From: Cyanobacteriota bacterium
GTDB taxonomy: Bacteria; Cyanobacteriota; Cyanobacteriia; SKYG9
Assembly (NCBI GenBank): GCA_025054735.1
Contig: JANWZG010000150.1
Coordinates: 1 to 8,598, forward strand
Direction: 5' to 3'
DNA: 8,598 nt
Position 1 is the stretch's first letter; each line of letters begins with the position of its first letter. Below the pieces are notes generated by a model, which was not told the DNA's origin, did not search any database, and was given only the letters and a program-made list of their open reading frames with translations. Positions 1 to 6,136 of this stretch are shown one piece after another. The position numbers and the translations under genes were made by a program.

Positions 1-457
1 CGTGCCCTACTATGTGGTGTTTGACCCCCTACGCCAAATTCAAACCGAGGGGGATATGAACGGGGCGCTGTTGCGGGTATGGATGATCGCCGCTGGGCGC
101 TACACAGAAATAACGCCCCCAGAAGGGATCAACACTGTAGGCCAATCAGTTTGGCTAGAGACTATTGGCATCGGCTTGACCCTCTGGGAAGGTACCTATG
201 AGGAAACGATTCCCCGGTTGTGGTTGCGGTGGTGCAATGCTGATGGCCAGGTGATTGCAACCGGAGCCGAAGGCCAGGAAATCCAGCGCCAGCGAGCTGA
301 AGCAGAATACCAGCGAGCTGAGGCAGAACGCCAGCGGGCTGAGGCAGAACATCAGCGGGCTGAGGCAGAACATCAGCGGGCTGAAGCAGAACGCCAGCGG
401 GCTGATCGCCTTGCTGCTCAGTTACGCGCTTTAGGCATTAACCCAGATGATGCCTGA
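1..457 (+). CDS. Uma2/DUF820-family putative endonuclease, C-terminal part with coiled-coil repeats (5' end outside window)
   Basis: Only the C-terminal part is visible; the frame is open at base 2 with no sign of a natural start, so the gene begins upstream. The first residues (PYYVVFDP) match the strand that closes the Uma2 (DUF820, restriction-endonuclease-like) fold, and the following LGLTLWEGTYEE and LWLRW segments are typical of the region after that core in cyanobacterial members. From about residue 97 five consecutive seven-residue units of the form QRAEAEx (x = Y, R, H, H, R) form a charged helical coiled coil, followed by a degenerate sixth unit and the tail LRALGINPDDA. The catalytic residues lie upstream of the window and cannot be checked. 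Uma2 proteins are abundant in cyanobacteria, and their biological role is mostly unknown; nuclease activity is a fold-based inference. No partner gene is visible. Confidence 0.8.
   Translation, partial: VPYYVVFDPLRQIQTEGDMNGALLRVWMIAAGRYTEITPPEGINTVGQSVWLETIGIGLTLWEGTYEETIPRLWLRWCNADGQVIATGAEGQEIQRQRAEAEYQRAEAERQRAEAEHQRAEAEHQRAEAERQRADRLAAQLRALGINPDDA
290..394 (+). repeat. Five tandem 21-base units encoding QRAEAEx
   Basis: Five in-frame 21-base units begin at 290, 311, 332, 353 and 374, and a partial sixth starts at 395. Each starts cagcg[a/g]gctga and differs from the others mostly at third codon positions and at the last codon (tac, cgc, cat, cat, cgc). The period is an exact heptad, so copy-number change keeps both the reading frame and the coiled-coil register. 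Confidence 0.9.
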
Positions 458-528
458 GTACTGCACATGACCAAGGAACATCCCGCCGCATATTAAGATA
501 ACTGTCTAGTGCATTTAGTGTAGTTGTC

Positions 529-1734
529 ATGCAAGATGTGTCCTGGCTCGATCGAGGCGTTAGTGAAATTTTTCCCCACCATCCGACTTCCCAAAACCCA
601 GATGAGAATCTAGTACAACGGATCCAGCAGGCAAAGCGTCCGTTGCGGATTAAGTTTGGTATTGACCCGACAGGCAGTGAAATTCATCTTGGCCATAGCA
701 CTATCTTTCGCAAACTCCGAGCCTTTCAGGATGCAGGGCACAAAGCTGTGCTCATCATTGGCGACTTTACAGCTCAGATTGGTGATCCTACTGGCAAGTC
801 AGAGGTGCGCAAGCAGCTAACCAGGGAAGAAGTGCAGAAAAATGCTGAGACCTATCTAGAGCAAGTGCGTCCGATCTTAGACTTTGACACTCCTGATCGC
901 CTAGAAGTTCGCTACAACTCCGAATGGTTATCTAAGTTAGATCTTAGCGACATCCTAGATCTGTTAGCTACCATGACAGTTGGCCAGATGTTGGCCAAGG
1001 AAGGGTTTGCTGAGCGTTACCACCAGGGCAATCCAGTATACTTGCACGAGTTTCTCTATCCACTGATGCAGGGCTATGACTCTGTAGCTGTAGAAGCTGA
1101 TGTCGAATTAGGCGGCACTGACCAAAAGTTCAACCTAACTGTTGGGCGAGACTTGCAACGACACTTCGGACAACCAGCCCAGTTTGGCTTACTGATGCCG
1201 ATTTTGCCAGGGACAGATGGTGTGCAAAAAATGTCTAAGTCCTTAGGCAATTACGTAGGGTTACGCGAGGATGCCCTAAGCATGTATTCTAAACTAGAGA
1301 AGATCCCTGACAGTGCTATTCATCAGTACTTTGAATTATTGACTGATCGCCCGCTAGATAGCTTGCCCCAAAATCCCCGTGATCGGCAAAAGCTCCTTGC
1401 CTTAGATATTGTTACTCAATACCACGGCGAAGCGGCTGCTCTAGAGGCTCAAGCTGCTGCAATTGCCCTTGTTCAAGGTGGTGGCACAGCAACTGATGCC
1501 GTCCCAGAATTTTCCCTGGCTGGCTTACAGTTCCCGGCCAAGCTGTTCTACATCCTCAGCGCCAGCAAGCTCTGTGGTGGCAGCTCCGATGCCCGCCGTC
1601 AGATTCAAGGTGGAGCCGTGCGCTTAGACGGTGAAAAGATTACGAATGCAGACACTAGCTTTGACAGTCCTGACCTGCTGCATGGCAAGGTATTGCAAGT
1701 GGGCAAAACAAAGTTTGTGCGCTTGGTGAGCTAG
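529..1734 (+). CDS. tyrS: Tyrosine--tRNA ligase
   Basis: Class I aminoacyl-tRNA synthetase that activates tyrosine with ATP and charges tRNA-Tyr in the cytoplasm. The 401-residue product has the usual family length. Visible signatures are FGIDPTGSEIHLGHS (residues 43-57, with HLGH at 53-56 as the HIGH box), IGDFTAQIGDPTGKS (77-91), the tyrosine-binding region around YLHEFLYPLMQGYD (171-184), VELGGTDQKFN (192-202) and a canonical KMSKS loop at 234-238. The last ~65 residues (about 337-401) form an S4-like RNA-binding domain. The KMSKS form rather than KFGKS suggests the TyrZ-like subgroup; this is inference. The ATG at 529 places the HIGH box at the expected distance from the N-terminus. No clear Shine-Dalgarno sequence is seen. 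The gene stands 71 bases after the Uma2 gene and 120 bases before psaD, and I see no functional link to either. Confidence 0.97.
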   Translation: MQDVSWLDRGVSEIFPHHPTSQNPDENLVQRIQQAKRPLRIKFGIDPTGSEIHLGHSTIFRKLRAFQDAGHKAVLIIGDFTAQIGDPTGKSEVRKQLTREEVQKNAETYLEQVRPILDFDTPDRLEVRYNSEWLSKLDLSDILDLLATMTVGQMLAKEGFAERYHQGNPVYLHEFLYPLMQGYDSVAVEADVELGGTDQKFNLTVGRDLQRHFGQPAQFGLLMPILPGTDGVQKMSKSLGNYVGLREDALSMYSKLEKIPDSAIHQYFELLTDRPLDSLPQNPRDRQKLLALDIVTQYHGEAAALEAQAAAIALVQGGGTATDAVPEFSLAGLQFPAKLFYILSASKLCGGSSDARRQIQGGAVRLDGEKITNADTSFDSPDLLHGKVLQVGKTKFVRLVS

Positions 1735-1768
1735 CTTTTGCCGCATCCAGTCATTTGCTTCAGCTAAA

Positions 1769-1824
1769 GAACTGTAACAGTTCCTCACAGAGTGACTAGA
1801 TTGTTTACAGGTCGGTGGTAGGAT
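1769..1824 (+). promoter_or_regulatory. Putative psaD upstream control region with inverted repeat
   Basis: In the 120-base tyrS-psaD gap, bases 1769-1783 form a perfect inverted repeat: GAACTG, three-base spacer TAA, CAGTTC. No T-run follows, so it is unlikely to be an intrinsic terminator of tyrS. At 1803-1810 GTTTACAG resembles one half of an HLR1 element, the direct-repeat site that RpaB uses at photosystem I genes in other cyanobacteria, but the second half is not evident. TAGGAT at 1819-1824 is a plausible -10 hexamer without a matching -35. No single assignment is secure. Confidence 0.35.
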
Positions 1825-1854
1825 GCTTTGAAAACGTTCAGAGTAGTTTTTCAT

Positions 1855-2283
1855 ATGACAGATACCCTGACTGGAAAAACCCCTATATTTGGCGGCAGCA
1901 CTGGCGGCTTATTGACTAAGGCCGAAGTGGAAGAAAAGTACGCGATTACGTGGACCAGCACTAAAGAGCAGGTATTTGAAATGCCTACTGGCGGTGCAGC
2001 AGTGATGAACGAAGGTGAAAATTTACTTTACCTAGCTCGCAAGGAACAGTGTCTCGCGTTGGGTACCCAACTACGAACCAAGTTCAAGCCCAAAATCGAA
2101 GACTATAAGATTTACCGAGTATTTCCCAATGAAATTCAGTATCTTCACCCTGCTGATGGTGTGTTCCCTGAAAAGGTGAATGCCGGTCGGGAGTTCCACG
2201 GCAAGCGCGATCGTAACATCGGTAGCAACCCAGAACCAGTTACTCTCAAATTCAGCGGTAACGCTCCTTACGACATTGAATGA
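1855..2283 (+). CDS. psaD: Photosystem I reaction centre subunit II (PsaD)
   Basis: PsaD is an extrinsic subunit on the cytoplasmic side of photosystem I; it helps dock ferredoxin and stabilises PsaC and PsaE. The 142-residue product matches the family from end to end: GGSTGGLL (13-20), EEKYAITWTS (26-35), EQVFEMPTGGAA (38-49), GENLLYLARKEQCLALGTQLRTK (54-76), YLHPADGVFPEKVNAGRE (96-113) and PVTLKFSG (128-135). Lys107 in PEKVN appears to correspond to the ferredoxin-cross-linking Lys106 known from Synechocystis. The reading frame extends back to a TTG at 1828, but ATG 1855 gives MTDTLTGKTP, the normal PsaD N-terminus, so that start is chosen. The stop codon overlaps the trpE start. High-light repression is known for PSI genes in other cyanobacteria; the upstream sequence here hints at, but does not prove, an HLR1 site. 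Confidence 0.98.
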   Translation: MTDTLTGKTPIFGGSTGGLLTKAEVEEKYAITWTSTKEQVFEMPTGGAAVMNEGENLLYLARKEQCLALGTQLRTKFKPKIEDYKIYRVFPNEIQYLHPADGVFPEKVNAGREFHGKRDRNIGSNPEPVTLKFSGNAPYDIE

Positions 2284-3854
2284 TCTTTCCTGATTTTCAC
2301 CAATTTACAGAATTGGCAAACCAGGGCAACTTAATCCCCGTTTATCAAGAATGGGTTGCCGACTTGGACACCCCAGTTTCTGCATGGTACAAAGTTTGTG
2401 CCGGCCAGCCCTACAGCTTTTTACTGGAGTCAGTAGAAGGTGGTGAAACGATCGGTCGCTATAGCCTGCTAGGTTGCGATCCGTTGTGGGTGCTAGAGAC
2501 TAGGGATGCACAGACTACTCAATATCATCGGGATGGTACTGTGCAGCAGTTCAACGGTAACCCATTCGATATTTTGGCAAGCTGTCTAGCCCCCTATCAC
2601 CCGGTTAAAGACATAAACTTGCCCTTAGGAAGTGGTGGTCTGTTTGGGTTTTGGGGCTATGAGCTGATTCACTGGATTGAACCCCGTGTGCCTATCTATC
2701 CCCTACAGGAGGATGATCTGCCTGATGGGTTGTGGATGCAGGTCGATAGCATGTTGGTGTTTGACCAAGTGAAACGCAAAATTTGGGCGATCGCCCACGC
2801 TGACCTGTCTACTACCCCTGACCTGCGCCAAGCCTATGACCAAGCCTGCGATCGGGTCACTATGCTGGTGCAAAAACTCCAATCCCCTGTCGCTCAATCA
2901 GCAACAGCGCTACTGTGGAACAACATTACTCAACAGGCAACCCAAGAACAATCAGTAACTACCCTAGCCAGCAAGCCCGATCAACTGCCTGACTCGGTTA
3001 TTAGCAACACTACCCGTGATCAGTTTTGTGCCAATGTTGAGGTAGCGAAGGACTATATCCGGGCTGGTGATATTTTTCAAGTTGTTATCTCTCAACGGCT
3101 GACAACAACCTACAGCGGTGATCCTTTTGCTCTGTATCGCTCTCTGCGGTTGATTAATCCCTCTCCCTACATGGCCTACTTTCACTTTAATGGCTGGCAA
3201 ATCATCGGTTCTAGTCCAGAAGTGATGGTGAAGGCAGAACGGTTAGCAACCAATGCGCCGCTCCAAGCTACAGTACGACCGATCGCAGGCACCCGCCCTC
3301 GTGGTAAGACTCCGGCTGAAGACGAAGCCCTGGCGGCTGACTTGCTAGCAGATCCCAAGGAAGTTGCTGAACATGTCATGCTTGTAGATTTAGGACGCAA
3401 TGACCTAGGTCGGGTTTGTGTCAGTGGCACTGTGCGTGTGAATGAGCTGATGGTGATTGAACGCTACTCTCACGTGATGCACATTGTCAGCAATGTGGTG
3501 GGTGATTTGGCCCCAGACAAAACTGCTTGGGATCTGTTTAAGGCTTGCTTTCCAGCCGGAACAGTGAGTGGTGCGCCTAAAATTCGGGCTATGGAAATCA
3601 TCCATGAGCTAGAACCCGATCGTCGTGGCCCATACTCTGGGGTGTATGGCTATTATGATTTTGAAGGCCAACTGAATACAGCGATCTCCATCCGAACCAT
3701 GATTGTTCGGAACTTAGGTAACGGGCAACATCGTGTTAGTGTTCAAGCTGGTGCAGGCTTAGTAGCCGACTCAGACCCAGACAAGGAATATCAAGAGACA
3801 CTCAACAAGGCGCGGGGATCCCTAGAGGCAATTCGCTACTTAACGAGGGCTTAA
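2280..3854 (+). CDS. trpE: Anthranilate synthase component I
   Basis: Large subunit of anthranilate synthase. It converts chorismate plus glutamine-derived ammonia to anthranilate, the first committed step of tryptophan synthesis; the TrpG glutamine amidotransferase partner is not in this window. The 524-residue product has the N-terminal domain with the LLES tryptophan-feedback motif (48-51) and the C-terminal chorismate-binding domain. Visible there are PIAGTRPRG (334-342), EHVMLVDLGRNDLGRV (364-379), HVMHIVSNVVG (398-408), FPAGTVSGAPKIRAME (424-439), GPYSGVYGYY (450-459) and GAGLVADSDPDKEYQE (491-506). The intact LLES suggests normal feedback inhibition. The start ATG at 2280 shares its last two bases with the psaD TGA stop (ATGA), and no Shine-Dalgarno sequence is seen in the psaD tail, so termination-reinitiation coupling is likely. 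A PabB or isochorismate synthase identity is less likely given the N-terminal domain and full length. No attenuator is visible, since the leader is psaD itself. Confidence 0.96.
   Translation: MIFPDFHQFTELANQGNLIPVYQEWVADLDTPVSAWYKVCAGQPYSFLLESVEGGETIGRYSLLGCDPLWVLETRDAQTTQYHRDGTVQQFNGNPFDILASCLAPYHPVKDINLPLGSGGLFGFWGYELIHWIEPRVPIYPLQEDDLPDGLWMQVDSMLVFDQVKRKIWAIAHADLSTTPDLRQAYDQACDRVTMLVQKLQSPVAQSATALLWNNITQQATQEQSVTTLASKPDQLPDSVISNTTRDQFCANVEVAKDYIRAGDIFQVVISQRLTTTYSGDPFALYRSLRLINPSPYMAYFHFNGWQIIGSSPEVMVKAERLATNAPLQATVRPIAGTRPRGKTPAEDEALAADLLADPKEVAEHVMLVDLGRNDLGRVCVSGTVRVNELMVIERYSHVMHIVSNVVGDLAPDKTAWDLFKACFPAGTVSGAPKIRAMEIIHELEPDRRGPYSGVYGYYDFEGQLNTAISIRTMIVRNLGNGQHRVSVQAGAGLVADSDPDKEYQETLNKARGSLEAIRYLTRA
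2787..2794. repeat. HIP1 octamer GCGATCGC
   Basis: Perfect HIP1 copy inside trpE, extended to a 12-base palindrome GGGCGATCGCCC (2785-2796). HIP1 is over-represented in many cyanobacterial genomes. Confidence 0.9.
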
Positions 3855-3889
3855 CCTGATTTCAACCCCTGCTTTACCTGTTCTTTAGA

Positions 3890-3937
3890 TTACAGAGTAA
3901 CACTAGATGTAACCACAGCAGTTTCAAGGCAGGTTAC
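3890..3937 (+). promoter_or_regulatory. Cluster of GTAAC/GTTAC half-sites before the Crp/Fnr gene; possible operator
   Basis: Within 48 bases there are a small palindrome TTAC-AGA-GTAA (3890-3900), GTAAC at 3897-3901, a second GTAAC exactly 12 bases later at 3909-3913, and GTTAC at 3933-3937. GTAACC (3909-3914) and GGTTAC (3932-3937) form a 6-base inverted repeat with a 17-base spacer that ends three bases before the ATG. The spacing does not fit the NtcA consensus GTA-N8-TAC. An autoregulatory operator, or an mRNA hairpin affecting start access, are both possible; the role is inferred. Confidence 0.35.
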
Positions 3938-3940
3938 TCT

Positions 3941-4588
3941 ATGCTGAATACTCTTACAAATGGTGAAGTAGCATCTTTACTGGATCTGCGCCAACTGTTG
4001 GAAGAACTCTATAAGGAACGAACCCTTTATCCTTACACTACTGGTCAGGTAATCCCTCTCAATTCGGATGATGTTTTAGTGGTATGCCGAGGTGTTGTGC
4101 AGCTTACGACTCTATATCCTACGGGAGATGAGGCTCTGCTGGGCTTAGTTACGCCTTCGATGCCCTTTGGATTACCATTCACTACAATTCGCCCCTACCA
4201 AGCAATGGCAATGACAGATGTGGATGTTATGCGGTTGAGCATGACAGAAATTGAACAGTCTCCTACCTTGACTCGTGGCATTTTTCAGCACCTTAGCCGC
4301 CGTCTGCGCCAGACAGAAGCACTTCTCACGATGGTGGGTCATCGCCGTGTTCGCGATCGGCTGTGTGAATTGTTAACCCTGTTAGGTCGCGAGGTAGGGC
4401 ATCCGGTCGATGAAGGAACACGCATCAATATTCGACTGACCCATCAACACCTAGCTAATGCCATTGGCACAACGCGGGTAACAGTTACTCGCCTGTTAGG
4501 GCAACTGCGTGAAGAAAACTGGCTCACAATTGATCGCAATCATTATATTATTCTGCCTCACGCTACCGCTGTGTTGAACAGTCTCTAG
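3941..4588 (+). CDS. Crp/Fnr-family transcriptional regulator with NtcA-like HTH
   Basis: A 215-residue protein with an N-terminal cyclic-nucleotide-binding-like beta barrel (about 28-105), a dimerisation helix (about 108-138) and a C-terminal winged helix (about 139-208). The helix-turn-helix reads LTHQHLANAIGTTRVTVTRL (166-185); its second helix closely matches the NtcA sequence STRVTVTRLLG. The barrel lacks the phosphate-binding cassette of cAMP receptors: the expected FGE...R-S/T-A region is replaced by PFGLPFTTIRPYQAMAM (75-91). No N-terminal cysteine cluster is present, so neither cAMP nor an Fnr-type iron-sulfur cluster is an expected ligand. It is not NtcA itself; the N-terminal half diverges strongly. 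It lies 86 bases after trpE and 221 bases before pspA. Its targets are unknown; own-promoter control is suggested by the upstream half-sites. Confidence 0.88.
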   Translation: MLNTLTNGEVASLLDLRQLLEELYKERTLYPYTTGQVIPLNSDDVLVVCRGVVQLTTLYPTGDEALLGLVTPSMPFGLPFTTIRPYQAMAMTDVDVMRLSMTEIEQSPTLTRGIFQHLSRRLRQTEALLTMVGHRRVRDRLCELLTLLGREVGHPVDEGTRINIRLTHQHLANAIGTTRVTVTRLLGQLREENWLTIDRNHYIILPHATAVLNSL

Positions 4589-4809
4589 GATTCCTGACAA
4601 ATCTGCGTTAACAGTCGGACACCCTTAGCGCTGGCACGATAGGATAGATTGAGGTATCGGTTTTTCATAGATTAGGTCTAGACTAAGGATAAGGTGATTT
4701 GTTGTAGAGAAACAGCCTCCTACAACTTGAACTTGTCATCCTGAGTATAGGGTAAGGCATTGAGGAATTAGTAGACGTGTAAGCAGCTAGTGTTGACACG
4801 CAGAGGGGT
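4589..4809 (+). other. pspA leader/intergenic region with palindromic elements
   Basis: This 221-base gap holds no convincing gene. Three symmetric elements stand out: the octamer palindrome GTCTAGAC at 4676-4683, inside longer imperfect TTAG...CTAA flanks; a 7-base inverted repeat GTTGTAG (4701-4707) and CTACAAC (4720-4726) with a 12-base loop; and the near-palindrome ACAACTTGAACTTGT at 4722-4736 (six of seven pairs match). A TAGGAT at 4640-4645 could be a -10 element but has no matching -35. No T-run marks a terminator for the upstream regulator gene. Confidence 0.3.
4701..4726 (+). promoter_or_regulatory. Hairpin-forming inverted repeat upstream of pspA
   Basis: Arms GTTGTAG and CTACAAC are perfectly complementary over seven bases, separated by AGAAACAGCCTC. 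The element ends 83 bases before the pspA ATG. It could be an mRNA 5' leader hairpin or an operator. There is no following T-run, so a terminator is unlikely. Confidence 0.3.
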
Positions 4810-5514
4810 ATGGGATTGTTAAACCGAATTTGGCAGGTTATTCGGGCAAATGTTAGCCATCTCGTTAGCCAGGCTGAGGATCCAGAGAAGATTCTGGAAC
4901 AAGCTGTTTTGGAGATGCAAGAGGACTTGATCCAACTTCGACAGGCTGTTGCCCAGGCAATCGCTACCCAAAAACGCACAGAGCGTCAACAGGCACAGGC
5001 GCAATCTCAAGCTGATGAGTGGTATCGGCGTGCTCAACTAGCGCTGCAAAAGGATGACGAGTTGCTAGCGAGAGAGGCCCTCAATCGCCGTCAAACTTAC
5101 TTGGAAACTGCTAAAACCCTACAAACACAACTTCAACAGCAAGTTACGATTGTCGAGCAGTTGAAGCGCAACATGCTTGTATTGGAAAGTAAGCTCACAG
5201 AGGCCAAAACCAAGAAGGATATGTACATTGCCCGTGCTCGATCAGCTAAAGCATCCCAAAACTTGCATGAAATGATGGGGCGCATGGGGTCTGGTGGAGC
5301 AGCCGCTGCCTTTGAACGCATGGAAGAAAAGGTCTTGCAACTAGAAGCGCAGGCATCAGCTGTAGCAGATTTGTCAGCAGATAGCCTAGATCAGCGGTTT
5401 GCCGCACTAGAATCAGGTGGTAGTGTAGAGGAAGAACTAGCAGCCCTTAAGGCTCAACTGGCTTCGGAGCCTCCACCAGCGGAGTTGCCACCAGACGCAA
5501 CCGGTAATGGGTAG
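4810..5514 (+). CDS. pspA: PspA/IM30-family membrane-remodelling protein
   Basis: Member of the PspA/Vipp1 (IM30) family, the bacterial relatives of ESCRT-III, which oligomerise on the cytoplasmic face of membranes and counter envelope stress. The 234-residue protein opens with the amphipathic membrane-binding helix (MGLLNRIWQVIRANVSHLVS, 1-20), then the hallmark AEDPEKILEQAVLEMQEDL (22-40), a long helical hairpin (about 25-150, rich in Q, E, K and A) and conserved AFERMEEKVLQLEAQA (167-182). It ends at ELAALKAQL plus a short proline-rich acidic tail. The C-terminal Vc helix that marks Vipp1, with its RRRLNNL-like end, is absent, so PspA is preferred; a separate vipp1 gene is expected elsewhere. 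A GAGGGG run sits one base before the ATG, too close for a standard Shine-Dalgarno. It converges with the cyclo-ligase gene 25 bases downstream. Confidence 0.92.
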   Translation: MGLLNRIWQVIRANVSHLVSQAEDPEKILEQAVLEMQEDLIQLRQAVAQAIATQKRTERQQAQAQSQADEWYRRAQLALQKDDELLAREALNRRQTYLETAKTLQTQLQQQVTIVEQLKRNMLVLESKLTEAKTKKDMYIARARSAKASQNLHEMMGRMGSGGAAAAFERMEEKVLQLEAQASAVADLSADSLDQRFAALESGGSVEEELAALKAQLASEPPPAELPPDATGNG

Positions 5515-5539
5515 GCATGGTCTCATGTAGGTTGAGGAA

Positions 5540-6118
5540 CTATGGGCAGCATTCATGGCAGCCACTATCTGTACAAACGGCTGTGAGAGGGCGATCCCAA
5601 GGATCAACGGGTAATTGAGGCAAGTATGCAAAGGCGAAGGTGATGCCGATCGCTGGTTTAGCTGCCCAAGCTGGGTTACTGAGGAGGCGATCATAGAATC
5701 CCCCGCCATAACCTAATCGATACCCCCGAAAATCGCAGGCAATGGCTGGTATTAGCAGTAAATCAACCTCTACCACAGATAATTGCGGGGCGGTTTCGAG
5801 CGGTTCTAAAATACCGTAGGCACCTGTATGTAGCGGATCGCCTGGCTGCCACTGATGCCACTGTAAAGCTCTGCCTACACAGCGTGGAAAGCCCCAGCGT
5901 TTTGCTGTGTGGATGTTAGTTTGAGAAGTAGCCATCACCAGTGGACTTAAATCTGGTTCTTGGCGACTGCTGAAATAGGCCAGAATGGTGCCAGCCTGTC
6001 GGACGAGGGGTATGGTTTGCAGGTGAGCACAGATACAATCGCTGCGATCGCGCCACTCGGCTATCGATAGCGTCTGCCGTTGTTGCAAGAGAGTTCGCCG
6101 CAGAGCAGCTTTATCCAT
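5540..6118 (-). CDS. 5-formyltetrahydrofolate cyclo-ligase
   Basis: Converts 5-formyl-THF to 5,10-methenyl-THF using ATP, returning a stored or inhibitory folate to the one-carbon pool in the cytoplasm. From ATG 6118 the product is 192 residues, the normal size. Signatures are the N-terminal K-x-x-LR helix (MDKAALRRTLLQQRQTLS), AYFSSRQEPDLSPL, the substrate-side segment GAYGILEP, VDLLLIPAIACDFRGYRLGYGGGFYDRLL with the conserved G-x-GGGFYDR loop, and the family end LPVDPWDRPLTAVCTDSG. A TTG at 6127 in the same frame would add MIA and has a GAGAGG motif five bases upstream that overlaps the WD40 stop; ATG 6118 is taken because the K-x-x-LR motif normally starts within a few residues of the N-terminus. 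Both starts are plausible. It follows the WD40 gene by 9 or 18 bases, so the two are probably co-transcribed. Confidence 0.93.
   Translation of the reverse strand: MDKAALRRTLLQQRQTLSIAEWRDRSDCICAHLQTIPLVRQAGTILAYFSSRQEPDLSPLVMATSQTNIHTAKRWGFPRCVGRALQWHQWQPGDPLHTGAYGILEPLETAPQLSVVEVDLLLIPAIACDFRGYRLGYGGGFYDRLLSNPAWAAKPAIGITFAFAYLPQLPVDPWDRPLTAVCTDSGCHECCP
6044..6051. repeat. HIP1 octamer GCGATCGC
   Basis: Perfect HIP1 copy in the 5' part of the cyclo-ligase gene, encoding part of the segment RDRSDC. Confidence 0.9.
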
Positions 6119-6136
6119 AGCTATCAAGATAACCTC

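Noticed and set aside
290..405. Tandem 21-base repeats as a possible CRISPR array
   Set aside because: The units are contiguous without spacers and encode an in-frame heptad coiled coil.
1769..1783. Inverted repeat as the tyrS terminator
   Set aside because: The stem is only six pairs and no T-run follows.
1828..1854. Upstream TTG start for psaD
   Set aside because: It would add nine residues that PsaD proteins lack; ATG 1855 gives the family-typical MTDTLTGKTP start.
3941..4588. Identification as NtcA itself
   Set aside because: Only the HTH resembles NtcA; the sensor barrel and N-terminus do not match.
4793..4798. TTGACA as a -35 element for pspA
   Set aside because: It lies only 11 bases before the start codon, with no room for a -10 element and a leader.
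4810..5514. Assignment as Vipp1
   Set aside because: The core fits both paralogues, but the C-terminal Vc extension is absent and the length (234 residues) suits PspA.
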